A stretch of DNA of 64,000 bases, taken from DATAVB01 sp040414495 (GTDB taxonomy: Bacteria; Actinomycetota; Actinomycetes; Mycobacteriales; QHCD01). Each line of letters starts with the position of its first letter. Positions within the stretch are counted from its first letter, which is position 1. The position numbers were made by a program, and so were the translations under genes. The stretch lies in the NCBI GenBank assembly GCA_040414495.1, contig JBEDUI010000071.1, positions 1 through 64,000 on the forward strand. Direction: 5' to 3'. Shown here one piece after another: positions 26,281-36,600 of this stretch. Below the pieces are notes generated by a model. The model saw only the letters and a program-made list of their open reading frames with translations. It had not been told where the DNA came from and made no database searches.

Positions 26281-27131
26281 TGAAACGATCGCGAGTCATC
26301 CGTCCTATCGGGATCGCCTTAATTCTGTTCTGGTCCCTCGCACCGGTGTATTGGGCGATCAATACCAGCCTGCAGACCGACGCTACGGCCGAATCCAAGC
26401 CGTCGCACTACTTCCCTCCCGCGGCGACGCTCGTGAACTTCCGTACGCTGCTGGGCTTCGGGAAGGTCATTTCCGGTTACGAGTCGGTCCCGTCCACCAT
26501 CCGCGACGGACTCATCAACATCGTCGTCGAGAGCGGCGTGGCCACAATCGTCACGGTTTTCCTGGCGTTGCTGGCTGCTTATGCCTTTGCCCGGATGACG
26601 TTCAGAGGCCACAAGGTGATCTTCTACGCTGTGTTGGCGACGATGGCGCTGCCGGCGTATTCGACGCTCATTCCGCTGTACCGCATCATGATCACCCTGC
26701 ACCTGGTCAACACCTACACCGGAATCGTGCTGGTGTACGTATCGGGTTTCCTGCCGATCGCGGTGTGGGTTTTGTACAGCTACTTGAGCGGAATTCCGCG
26801 GGCCCTGGAAGAGGCCGGCGCCGTCGACGGTGCCTCGCGGATGCAGGTGCTGTGGCGAATCGTGGTACCGGTGGCGCGGCCGGGCATCATCGCGACCGCG
26901 ACCATCACATTCCTCTTTGGATGGTCGCAGTTCCTGTTCCCGCTGGTGCTCAGCAGCGACTCCTCGACCCAGCCGTTGACCGTCGTCATCGCCTCCCTGC
27001 AGGCACGGCACTCGGCGCCATTCGCGTTGATGAATTCCGCCGGCGTGATCGCGATCGTCATTCCGGCGTTGATCACCGTCATCCTGAATAAGTACGTTGT
27101 GAACGGAATGCTGGCCGGCAGCGTGAAGTAA
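26280..27131 (+). CDS. ABC sugar transporter permease, MalG type
   Basis: A 283-residue permease. The EAA loop is LEEAGAVDGASRMQVLWRIVVPVARPG, and the MalG-like C-terminus ends MLAGSVK. The ATG overlaps the previous stop, giving translational coupling. It is followed 25 bp later by a Gfo/Idh/MocA dehydrogenase, so the imported compound is probably oxidised by that enzyme. Confidence 0.92.
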   Translation: MKRSRVIRPIGIALILFWSLAPVYWAINTSLQTDATAESKPSHYFPPAATLVNFRTLLGFGKVISGYESVPSTIRDGLINIVVESGVATIVTVFLALLAAYAFARMTFRGHKVIFYAVLATMALPAYSTLIPLYRIMITLHLVNTYTGIVLVYVSGFLPIAVWVLYSYLSGIPRALEEAGAVDGASRMQVLWRIVVPVARPGIIATATITFLFGWSQFLFPLVLSSDSSTQPLTVVIASLQARHSAPFALMNSAGVIAIVIPALITVILNKYVVNGMLAGSVK

Positions 27132-27156
27132 GACAACAGACAGGAGTCTGACAGCA

Positions 27157-28323
27157 ATGAGCGATCTGCGCATCGGCGTACTGGGGATCGGTTCCCGGTC
27201 CAGGTTGGCCACCGCAGTGAACGAGCCGGGAATGGGCGCCCGGGTCGTCGCCGCCTCTGATGTCACCGAGAGCGGGCGTGCCCGCGCCCGCGAGATTTTC
27301 GGCGACGACATAACCACTACCGCCAATCTGCATGACCTGCTCGAGCTCGGTCTGGACGCCGTCGTGGTCACCACGCCGGATTTCCTGCACGAGGAGGAGG
27401 CGGTCGAGGTACTCAGCGCCGGCGTGCCGGTGTATATGGAAAAGCCGCTGGCCATCACGATCGAGGGCTGCGACCGAGTGCTGGAGACGGCGCGCAAGCA
27501 CGGCACGCGGCTGTACGTCGGACACAACATGCGGCATATGCCGGTGGTTCTGCAGCTGCGCGAGCTCATTCAGTCCGGGGCGATCGGCGAGGTGAAAGCC
27601 GTATGGTGTCGGCACTTCGTCGGCCACGGAGGCGATTTCTATTTCAAGGACTGGCACGCGGATCGCACCAAGACGACTGGTCTGCTGCTGCAGAAGGGCG
27701 CGCACGACATCGACGTGATCCACTGGCTCGCCGGCGGCTATACCCGGCGGGTGTCGGGCATGGGCGCGTTGACGCTGTACGGGCAGATCACCGATCGCCA
27801 GGACAATTCGAATCAGCTGATGAAGGACTGGAAGGGCGAGAACTGGCCGCCGCTGAGCCTGCGCGGGTTGAACCCGGTCGTCGACGTCGAGGACCTGTCG
27901 ATGATCACGATGGCGCTGGACAACGGGGTGTACGCGACATACGAACAGTGCCATTACACGCCGGATTACTGGCGTAATTACACCGTCATCGGCACCGAAG
28001 GCCGCATCGAGAACTTCGGTGACACCGGCGGAAACGGCGTTATCCGACTGTGGAACCGACGTACGGATTACAACGCCGATGGCGACAAGACAATCCCCAT
28101 TACTCAGGTTGAGGGTGGTCACGGCGGCGCCGATGGCGCCATCATCGCCGAATTCCTGCGTTTCGTGCGCGACGGCGGCAAGACGAATACCTCGCCGGTG
28201 GCCGCGCGCGAGGCGGTCGCGACCGGCGTGACCGCGACCGAATCGCTGCGGTCAGATGGCTCGGCGCGGGACGTGCCTGAACTGGCGCCGGATCTGGCGG
28301 ACTATTTCGAAGCGGGTCAGTAG
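27157..28323 (+). CDS. Gfo/Idh/MocA family oxidoreductase
   Basis: A 388-residue NAD(P)-dependent dehydrogenase of the Gfo/Idh/MocA family. It has the N-terminal Rossmann fold (LRIGVLGIGSRSRLA), the catalytic-lysine motif VYMEKPLAI, and KGAHDIDVIHWLAGG in the C-terminal domain with the histidine-aspartate pair. An AGGAG ribosome-binding site precedes the ATG. It is the last gene of the importer 1 operon; a perfect terminator starts 11 bp after the stop. Members act on inositols, sugars or sugar acids; the exact substrate is unknown. Confidence 0.92.
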   Translation: MSDLRIGVLGIGSRSRLATAVNEPGMGARVVAASDVTESGRARAREIFGDDITTTANLHDLLELGLDAVVVTTPDFLHEEEAVEVLSAGVPVYMEKPLAITIEGCDRVLETARKHGTRLYVGHNMRHMPVVLQLRELIQSGAIGEVKAVWCRHFVGHGGDFYFKDWHADRTKTTGLLLQKGAHDIDVIHWLAGGYTRRVSGMGALTLYGQITDRQDNSNQLMKDWKGENWPPLSLRGLNPVVDVEDLSMITMALDNGVYATYEQCHYTPDYWRNYTVIGTEGRIENFGDTGGNGVIRLWNRRTDYNADGDKTIPITQVEGGHGGADGAIIAEFLRFVRDGGKTNTSPVAAREAVATGVTATESLRSDGSARDVPELAPDLADYFEAGQ

Positions 28324-28333
28324 CTATCAGAAG

Positions 28334-28366
28334 GTCCCGGGGTCGTGATTGACCCCGGGACTTTTT
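28334..28366 (+). terminator. Rho-independent terminator after importer 1 operon
   Basis: A perfect 11-bp stem, GTCCCGGGGTC / GACCCCGGGAC, 6-nt loop GTGATT, followed by TTTTTGTTT. It lies just after the dehydrogenase stop and before the HNH gene, so it separates the two units. Confidence 0.92.
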
Positions 28367-28396
28367 GTTTGCGGTGGTTCCAGGCATGTCATACGA

Positions 28397-28412
28397 TCGA
28401 ACGTATGTTCCC
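28397..28412 (+). promoter_or_regulatory. LexA (SOS) box over HNH start codon
   Basis: TCGAACGTATGTTCCC matches the actinobacterial SOS box TCGAAC-N4-GTTCGA at 6+4 key positions and lacks only the last GA. The ATG of the HNH gene (28405-28407) is inside the box. LexA control of 13E12-family genes is established in Mycobacterium tuberculosis, so damage-induced expression is likely here. Confidence 0.75.
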
Positions 28413-29817
28413 CTTGGCAGCGAGTGTGCTCGACGACGATGGCTGGGAGCCGTCGCCGTCCGATTGGGCACGGCTGCACGAGATGTACGCCGACGATGAG
28501 TTCGACGACATCGACCCTGACGCCGGCCCCGAACGATACGATCTGGCGCCCGGCGCCGAGGCCGCGCTGGTGTTTGAGCACACCGATCTTGCCGCGTTGG
28601 ATGCGCCCGAGCTGATCGATGCGGCGGTCGGACTGGGCCGACTGGCGTCGTGGGCGCAGGCCCAGCAGTCACGGGCCATCGCCTTATTCGCAAATTGCCG
28701 TCCGCCGGCGTATATCCACGACGACGGGTTGCTGGGCCATCAGACGGTCAGCCGGTACGTGACAGATGAGGTGGCGTGTGCCCTGTCGCTGACCAACCGT
28801 GGAGCCGGCAATCGGGTTGATCTGGCGCTGCGGCTGGCCGAGGCGTTGCCGGCGACGCAGCAGGCCTGGCAACGGGGCGACCTGGATTGGCCGCGGGTCG
28901 CGTTGATGGCTGATCGGACCGCGGTTCTGTCGCCGGCTCAGGCGCATGCCGTCGAGACGTCGGTGTTGCCGCGGGTGATCGGTAAGACGACCGGCCAGAC
29001 CCGGCGGGTGCTCGACCGGGCGGTGATCGAGGCGGATCCGGATGCGGCGAACAAGCGGCACGAACGGGCGCGACTGGATCGCGACGTCCGAGTACGGGCC
29101 GCCGACGACGGCATGGCCACACTCACCGCGATGCTGTGCGCCGAGGAGGCGGCGCTGGCCCATTCCAGCCTGACCCGCCTTGCCGACAGTGCCCCCTCCG
29201 ACGACCCGCGCACACTCGGCCAACGGCGGGCCGATGCGCTGATGAGCTTGCTCGGTGGCCAGTCTGATGGTGTGGCTTTGTCGACGCCGTTGTCCGAGCT
29301 GCCGTCCGTCGGCAAGCCGCTCGTCCAGGTCGTGGTCGCGGCCGACACGCTCGCCGGCTCCGACGATCGGCCCGCCGACCTGGTCGGTTTCGGTCCCATC
29401 CCGGCCGACGTGGCGCGCAGGATCGCCGCCGACGCCACCTGGCAACGGATCCTCGCCGATCCCGCCTCCGGCGCCGTTCTCGATGTCGGCCGGACCAGAT
29501 ATCGGCCGCCGGCGGCACTGGTCGATTACATCAAAGCCCGGGATCAGGTCTGCACGTTTCCGCCGTGCCAGCAACCTGCGGGGCGCTGTCAACTCGATCA
29601 CGCAATTGCATACGACAAGGGCGGCGAAACCAACGCTGACAATCTCGGCTTGCTGTGCACCCGACATCATTTGTTGAAGACGCACACCGGCTGGTCGATC
29701 GTCCGGCATCAGGACGGCGTTGTCACCTGGACATCGCCGACCGGACATCGTTACTACAACTATCCGGAAAATTATCGTTCGTACCGGCCCGCCCTGCCTG
29801 ATCCGCCGCCATTCTGA
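28405..29817 (+). CDS. DUF222/13E12-family HNH endonuclease
   Basis: A 470-residue protein of the 13E12 repeat family. A long N-terminal DUF222 helical domain (about 50-330, including LASWAQAQQSRAIALFA) is followed by a C-terminal HNH nuclease domain: CTFPPCQQPAGRCQLDH ... KGGETNADNLGLLCTRHH. Cysteines and histidines for metal and phosphate binding are present, so it looks intact. The chosen ATG at 28405 lies within a LexA box. Upstream in-frame codons would overlap the terminator. The 3' end overlaps the LysR gene by 46 bp. The biological role of this family is still unclear; mobility or damage response have been suggested. Confidence 0.92.
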   Translation: MFPLAASVLDDDGWEPSPSDWARLHEMYADDEFDDIDPDAGPERYDLAPGAEAALVFEHTDLAALDAPELIDAAVGLGRLASWAQAQQSRAIALFANCRPPAYIHDDGLLGHQTVSRYVTDEVACALSLTNRGAGNRVDLALRLAEALPATQQAWQRGDLDWPRVALMADRTAVLSPAQAHAVETSVLPRVIGKTTGQTRRVLDRAVIEADPDAANKRHERARLDRDVRVRAADDGMATLTAMLCAEEAALAHSSLTRLADSAPSDDPRTLGQRRADALMSLLGGQSDGVALSTPLSELPSVGKPLVQVVVAADTLAGSDDRPADLVGFGPIPADVARRIAADATWQRILADPASGAVLDVGRTRYRPPAALVDYIKARDQVCTFPPCQQPAGRCQLDHAIAYDKGGETNADNLGLLCTRHHLLKTHTGWSIVRHQDGVVTWTSPTGHRYYNYPENYRSYRPALPDPPPF

Positions 29818-30710
29818 AGTTCGACACCGGGCGGCAGATCCGCCGTACGTAGAAAATCGAGAAGCGTTGCGCGAAATGCGCGCGCGGCGTGCGTCAACGC
29901 GACATCGCTCCGGTGTGCCAACGCAATCGTCCGATGCAAGGGCGGATCCAACGTCGCGGCCTGTAAATGTGGATGCCCGGCCAGCACCATGCTGGGCACG
30001 ATCGCCACACCGAGACCGGCTTCAACAAAGCGTAAAACGGCGTCCATTTCGCCGCCCTCGACCGCGAACGTCGGCCGGAACCCGGCATGCTGGCAGGCCA
30101 CGAGCGTCGTCTCCCGCAGGTCGTAGCCCTCGCGGAACATCACCATGGGCCGATTCTCAAGCGAGAGCAGCGAGACCGACTCCGCCGAGCTATTTGGCTC
30201 CACGACGACCAGGCTTTCCCGCAAAATCGGAATGCTCGTCAACGCTGTCTCGTTTCGCCTAGTCGAGGCGATCACCAGGGCGAGATCAAGGTCACCCCTG
30301 ACCAAGTCGCGGGTCAAATCACGTGAGCCGTTCTCGTGCACCACCAACTCGATGCCTGGGTACATATCGTGAAAACGACGGAGAATGTTGGCGAACACGC
30401 TCGTGCAGACGCTCGGTGTCGCGCCAACCCGGACCCGGCCGCGACGAAGTCCCGCCAGTTCCTGCACTTCCAGTCGCGCATTGTCTACATCGGACATGAT
30501 CCGCTCGGCCACCGGCAGCAGCGCCTCCCCCGGCGGCGTCAAAGCGATGTTGCCCGGTGTCCGGCTGAACAGATCAGCACCCAACTCCGTCTCCAACGCA
30601 CGAATCTGCTTGCTCAACGAGGGTTGTGCCACATGCGTCTGTTCCGCGGCCCGGGTAAAACTCCGGGTCCGGGCCACCGCGAGAAAGTAGATCAGCTGCT
30701 GAAGGGTCAC
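29772..30710 (-). CDS. LysR-family regulator, divergent from sdhCAB
   Basis: A 312-residue LysR regulator. The winged helix reads LQQLIYFLAVARTRSFTRAAEQ ... QPSLSKQIRALETELG, with the effector domain after residue 90 (GRVRVGATPSVCTSVFANIL). It is divergent from sdhC with a 94-bp gap that holds a LysR-like dyad. Such a regulator beside sdhCAB is common in actinobacteria, so it probably controls this succinate dehydrogenase in response to a carboxylate; this is inference. Confidence 0.92.
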   Translation of the reverse strand: MTLQQLIYFLAVARTRSFTRAAEQTHVAQPSLSKQIRALETELGADLFSRTPGNIALTPPGEALLPVAERIMSDVDNARLEVQELAGLRRGRVRVGATPSVCTSVFANILRRFHDMYPGIELVVHENGSRDLTRDLVRGDLDLALVIASTRRNETALTSIPILRESLVVVEPNSSAESVSLLSLENRPMVMFREGYDLRETTLVACQHAGFRPTFAVEGGEMDAVLRFVEAGLGVAIVPSMVLAGHPHLQAATLDPPLHRTIALAHRSDVALTHAARAFRATLLDFLRTADLPPGVELQNGGGSGRAGRYER

Positions 30711-30740
30711 GGGCAGAGCATAGGTCAGCGGACGTCATTC

Positions 30741-30760
30741 CTTCTGGCTATCACCACAAG
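30741..30760. promoter_or_regulatory. Candidate LysR site between lysR and sdhC
   Basis: An imperfect dyad, CTTCTGG-N6-CCACAAG (one mismatched pair), in the 94-bp divergent gap. It is centred about 55 bp before the sdhC start and 40 bp before the lysR start, a reasonable place for an LTTR recognition site. Confidence 0.4.
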
Positions 30761-30804
30761 CTCAGCTATGTATTGGACCCGGCGCGCACCGTGTTCGTAG
30801 CGTC

Positions 30805-31445
30805 ATGCGTGTGACGACGACGCTCAGCGCACCAGTCCGCAACACGGTCGGCAAGAAGGCAGTGATGGCGACCACCGGGCTCATTATGTTGAGCTATTTG
30901 GTCGCTCACATGATTGGCAATCTCAAGATCTTCGCCGGTCGCCAGACCTTCAATCAGTATGCAGATTGGCTACGCACCATGGGCGAGCCGGCAATTCCGC
31001 GGCGCACCATTCTGACCCTTATTGAGATCGTGCTCGTAGTCTGTGTCATTGCCCACATCACCAGCGCCGTGCAACTGTGGCATAGAGCCCAACGCGCGCA
31101 TAAAAGTGATTACACCACCCGAACAATGCGCTGGGGCGGCGTTATTGTCGCGCTCTTCGTCGTCTATCACCTGCTGGATCTCACGTTCCGGGTCGCGAAT
31201 CCAGTGGGCGCCGCGCACGATCCGTATGACAATGTCGTCGCGAGTTTTCAGCAGTGGCCGGTGACGGCGTTCTACATGCTCGCGCTGATCGCGATCGGAC
31301 TCCACATCAGACACGGCATCACCAGCGCTATGGCAAGTCTAGGCGTGAGCCATCCGGCAATTCCTCTGGTGTCGAATGCATTCGCCTTTCTCCTCACGGT
31401 CGGATTTCTGGTCGTGCCGTTCGCCGTACTGATCGGAGCCGTCTC

Positions 31446-31449
<4 letters not shown>
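30805..31449 (+). CDS. sdhC: Succinate dehydrogenase cytochrome b subunit
   Basis: A 214-residue membrane anchor of the cytochrome b558 (Bacteroidetes/Sdh1) type, with five hydrophobic segments and histidines placed for haem ligation (YLVAHMIGNL, VIAHITSAVQLWH, VVYHLLDLTF, GLHIRHG). The single large anchor replaces separate SdhC and SdhD proteins, as in mycobacterial Sdh1. The stop overlaps sdhA (ATGA). It passes electrons from the iron-sulfur subunit to the quinone pool. Confidence 0.93.
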
Positions 31450-33355
<1,906 letters not shown>

Positions 33356-33359
<4 letters not shown>

Positions 33360-34096
33360 ACCTTACCCTCCGCATCTGGCGGCAGCCCAACGCTGAGACC
33401 GCAGGAAAACTGGTCGACTACCAGATCCACGACATCGGCAAAGACCTGTCATTCCTGGAAATGCTTGATGTGCTCAACGAGCGTCTTGCCAGCAATAATG
33501 AAGAGCCGATCGCGTTTGACAGTGACTGCCGGGAAGGCATTTGCGGCATGTGCGGTCTGGTGATCGACGGCGTGCCGCACGGCCCGTCACAAGGGACCAC
33601 CTGCCAATTGCACATGCGGTCGTTCCATGATGGACAGACGATCACGGTCGAGCCGTGGCGGGCCGCCACGTTCCCGGTCATCCGCGATCTGGTCGTGGAC
33701 CGCACGCCGCTGGACCGGATCATCCAGGCCGGCGGGTATATCAGCGCGCCCACCGGCTCGGCCCCCGAAGCGAATGCCCTGCCGGTGCCGAAAGCCGACG
33801 CCGAGGCGGCATTCGACGCCGCCGCGTGTATCGGCTGCGGCGCCTGCGTGGCGGCCTGCCCCAACGGCTCGGCCATGTTGTTCACCGCGGCCAAAGCGGC
33901 GCACCTGGCCCATCTGCCGCAGGGTCAGCCCGAACGGAAAACACGGGCCCGCGGCATGGTCGAAGCGCAGGATGAGTTGGGCTTCGGCGGCTGCAGCACG
34001 GTCGGCGCCTGCACCACCGTCTGTCCGAAGGACATCCCGCTGGCCACGATCGCGCAGCTCAACCGGGACGTTCTGCGACCAGCCCGGTCTCGATGA
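33356..34096 (+). CDS. sdhB: Succinate dehydrogenase iron-sulfur subunit
   Basis: A 246-residue iron-sulfur protein. The [2Fe-2S] ligands are in CREGICGMCGLVIDG and TTCQLH; the 4Fe and 3Fe clusters in CIGCGACVAACPNG and CSTVGACTTVCPKDIP. The GTG at 33356 overlaps the sdhA stop (GTGA). The 3' end overlaps the convergent YCII-like gene by 38 bp. Last gene of sdhCAB. Confidence 0.95.
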
Positions 34097-34421
34097 TGGG
34101 CCGCACCTCCACGGCGCCCTCGGCGGCCATCGGACACAGCTGGGCCAGCTCGATCGCCTCGTCACGCGAGCATTCGAGGATGAAGTAGCCGCCCAACTGC
34201 TCGTTCGTCTCGGCGAACGGCCCGTCGGTCACCATCGACTCGCCGTCTCGTATCCGGATCGTCGTTGCGTGCTCGGTCGTGAAGAGCGGATCGGCGGCCC
34301 GCAGCACGCCCCGGTTCCGGCATTCGGCGGCGAAGGCCCGCACGGCACCCACCTTGGCCTCGTACTCGGGCGAAGAACCCTCGGGCCGGTAGCAGCCGTA
34401 GATCAGCAGCATGTAGCGCAC
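34059..34421 (-). CDS. YCII-related (DGPF-type) protein
   Basis: A 120-residue protein of the YCII family: it opens MRYMLLIYG and contains TIRIRDGESMVTDGPFAETNEQLGGYFILECSRDEAIELA. The DGPF motif is the mark of the subgroup often linked to ECF sigma factors, though none is nearby. The fold is a small alpha/beta barrel of unknown catalytic role. It overlaps sdhB tail to tail. Confidence 0.88.
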   Translation of the reverse strand: MRYMLLIYGCYRPEGSSPEYEAKVGAVRAFAAECRNRGVLRAADPLFTTEHATTIRIRDGESMVTDGPFAETNEQLGGYFILECSRDEAIELAQLCPMAAEGAVEVRPIIETGLVAERPG

Positions 34422-34443
34422 CGGTCAAGTATGCCGGCACGAG

Positions 34444-34477
34444 CGATTACGCTACGAGGCCGATTACGCTACGAGGC
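34444..34477 (+). repeat. Perfect 17-bp tandem duplication before DUF2630 gene
   Basis: CGATTACGCTACGAGGC occurs twice head to tail (34444-34460 and 34461-34477), ending 25 bp before the DUF2630 ATG. The unit contains TACGCT/TACGAG hexamers that could serve as -10 elements, so the duplication may create two overlapping promoters. Confidence 0.85.
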
Positions 34478-34502
34478 AAGGACACGTCACCAGGGAGGCG
34501 AC

Positions 34503-34757
34503 ATGGCAGAGGACAAGCCGTCCAGCGACATTCTGGGTCGGGTCGACGAGCTGGTCGCCGAGGAGCACGCGCTGCGCTCCCGGTCCACCGGCCAAGGCCT
34601 CAGCCAGGACGATCGCAACCGGCTGCGCTTGGTCGAGGAGCAGCTCGACCAGTGCTGGGATCTGCTCCGGCAGCGTCGCGCCCGCACCGAGGCCGGTGAG
34701 GATCCGAACGAGGCTCAGGTACGGCCGCGTAGCGAGGTCGAGGGCTACCTGCAGTAA
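34503..34757 (+). CDS. DUF2630 family protein
   Basis: An 84-residue, highly charged, helical protein (ILGRVDELVAEEHALRSRS and LRLVEEQLDQCWDLLRQRRAR) matching the actinobacterial DUF2630 family. A GGGAGG ribosome-binding site precedes the ATG. The downstream methyltransferase starts 3 bp after its stop, so the two are co-transcribed. Function unknown; a coiled-coil partner role is possible. Confidence 0.88.
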   Translation: MAEDKPSSDILGRVDELVAEEHALRSRSTGQGLSQDDRNRLRLVEEQLDQCWDLLRQRRARTEAGEDPNEAQVRPRSEVEGYLQ

Positions 34758-34760
34758 GAG

Positions 34761-35606
34761 GTGCTGTCGCAGGTATTGCTCGAGGCGACGCCGCTGCTGC
34801 GCTGCCCCGTCTGTCAGGACGCAGTCAACGTTGTCGGTCAGGCGCTGCGCTGTCGGAACGGGCACAGCTACGACATCGCCCGCCAGGGTTACGTGAACTT
34901 GCTGTCCGGCCGGCATTTGACGGCTGACACCGCCGATATGGTGCGCGCCCGGCACGAATTCCTCGAATCCGGCCATTACCGGGCATTGGTGGCGGAAATA
35001 GTTGCCCACGCGAAGCCGCTGCTGTCGCCACGTGATGTGGTGGTCGACGCCGGCGCCGGCACCGGGCACTATCTGCGCGCAGTACTCGACGCCGTTCCGG
35101 GGGCATCAGGAATTGCCCTCGACCTGTCGAAGTACGCGGCCCGGCAGGCGGCCCGGGCACAGTTGCCGGCATTCGTGGTCGATCTGTGGCAGCCGCTGCC
35201 ACTACGATCGGGCATCGCAACGGTGCTGATTGACGTATTCGCGCCACGTAATGCGGCCGAATTCCACCGCATTCTGAAACCGGGCGGTGCCCTGCTGGTC
35301 GTCACTCCCGGACCGAATCATCTGGCTGAGTTGATACGCCCACTCGACCTGATTTCCGTAGATGAGCGCAAGCCCGAACGACTGCAGCAGGCGTTGCGGC
35401 AATTCGATCCGGTCGCCACCGCGAAAATAGAAACCGTTCTGCAACTCCAGCAGCAAGATGTCGAGCAGATTGTCCTCATGGGACCGTCCGCCCATCATCT
35501 GGATTTGGACACCCTCCGGGCTCGGGTCGCCGCGTTGACGGCGCCGGTCACCGTCACCGCATCGTTTGTGTTGTCAGTTTTTCGACGAGGGAAAGGCGTC
35601 CGTTGA
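34761..35606 (+). CDS. RlmA-like rRNA guanine methyltransferase
   Basis: A 281-residue SAM-dependent methyltransferase resembling the RlmA (RrmA/TlrB) group that methylates G745/G748 of 23S rRNA. The N-terminal zinc knuckle is CPVC...CRNGHSYD, followed by ARQGYVNLL, typical of the group. SAM motif I is VVDAGAGTGHYLRAV. Start is GTG at 34761, with AAGAGG overlapping the end of the DUF2630 gene. Its stop overlaps the next start (TTGA). Some members confer macrolide resistance, others are housekeeping; sequence alone does not decide. Confidence 0.85.
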   Translation: MLSQVLLEATPLLRCPVCQDAVNVVGQALRCRNGHSYDIARQGYVNLLSGRHLTADTADMVRARHEFLESGHYRALVAEIVAHAKPLLSPRDVVVDAGAGTGHYLRAVLDAVPGASGIALDLSKYAARQAARAQLPAFVVDLWQPLPLRSGIATVLIDVFAPRNAAEFHRILKPGGALLVVTPGPNHLAELIRPLDLISVDERKPERLQQALRQFDPVATAKIETVLQLQQQDVEQIVLMGPSAHHLDLDTLRARVAALTAPVTVTASFVLSVFRRGKGVR

Positions 35607-36358
35607 CCGCGTTGCGGGAATTTCACACCGATCTGCTGCAGGTTTCGATCCACCGTACGAATGTCGCGATGGGACAGTCGGCGGCCGCCGATATCGCGGC
35701 GGAATTGCGTAAGAGGCTGGCGGATCAAGAACAGGTACGGATGATTTTCGCGGCCGCACCGTCGCAGGACACGATGCTGGAGGCATTGTCATACGCGCCG
35801 GAGATTGACTGGAGTCGGGTCACCGTATTCCACATGGATGAGTACGTGGGATTGGATCCGGCCGCACCGCAGGCTTTCGGGAAGTATCTACGAGACCGGC
35901 TTTTCGACCGCGTCCGTCCCGGCCGCATCGAGTTGATCAACGGAAATGCCGATCCGGTGTTGGAAAGTGCCCGCTACGGTCGGCTAATTGCCGAACCCAT
36001 CGACATCGTCTGCCTGGGCATCGGCGAGAACGGGCACATCGCGTTCAACGACCCCGACGTGGCGGATTTCGACGATCCGGTGTTGGCGAAGGTCGTCGAA
36101 CTCGACCAGCGGTCCCGCCAGCAACAGGTGAACGACGGCTGTTTCGAGGCGTTCGATGACGTTCCCGAACGGGCGATCACGCTGACCATTCCGGCACTGA
36201 CCGGCGGAGCGAAGCTGTTCTGTGTGGTGCCCGGGGCAAGTAAAGCCGAGGCGGTGCGGACCGTGCTCGAAGGCCCGGTCAGCACCGCCTGTCCGGCCAC
36301 GGTGTTACGCAACCACCCGGCCTGCCGGCTCTATCTGGACGCCGAATCCGCGCTCTAA
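35603..36358 (+). CDS. Glucosamine-6-phosphate deaminase-like protein
   Basis: A 251-residue NagB-family protein. It has the MDEYVGLDP motif with the catalytic aspartate, the GIGENGHIAFNDP motif with the active-site histidine, and LTIPALTGGAKLF near the end. It would convert glucosamine-6-phosphate to fructose-6-phosphate and ammonia, or act on a related sugar phosphate. It starts at TTG 35603, overlapping the methyltransferase stop (TTGA) with GAGGGAAAGG before it. Its 3' end overlaps the DUF5302 gene by 4 bp. Confidence 0.85.
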   Translation: MTALREFHTDLLQVSIHRTNVAMGQSAAADIAAELRKRLADQEQVRMIFAAAPSQDTMLEALSYAPEIDWSRVTVFHMDEYVGLDPAAPQAFGKYLRDRLFDRVRPGRIELINGNADPVLESARYGRLIAEPIDIVCLGIGENGHIAFNDPDVADFDDPVLAKVVELDQRSRQQQVNDGCFEAFDDVPERAITLTIPALTGGAKLFCVVPGASKAEAVRTVLEGPVSTACPATVLRNHPACRLYLDAESAL

Positions 36359-36543
36359 CCCGACTTCCGCCGGAACTCGCGCTTCACCTTCACGTCCTTG
36401 AGGTCATGCGCCTTCTCGGCCGCGTCGTGCGGTCCGTTGTCAGCGTGCTTGGCGTGTTTCTTCCGATCCAATGCCTCACGGAACTTACGGCGGATGTCGT
36501 CCTCAGAAGCCGTATCGCCCTGCGCTGCTTCACCGTCTGTCAT
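36355..36543 (-). CDS. DUF5302 family protein
   Basis: A 62-residue, lysine-rich, hydrophilic protein with EDDIRRKFREALDRKKHA, the core of the actinobacterial DUF5302 family. It is probably cytoplasmic. Function unknown. It is convergent with the NagB-like gene and lies 57 bp downstream of the ABC permease end at 36601, on the opposite side. Confidence 0.8.
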   Translation of the reverse strand: MTDGEAAQGDTASEDDIRRKFREALDRKKHAKHADNGPHDAAEKAHDLKDVKVKREFRRKSG

Positions 36544-36600
36544 GCTGCACCTCCCTGGCCCCTGATGCTGTCACGGAACGGCAACTCGGTGCTACAGATA

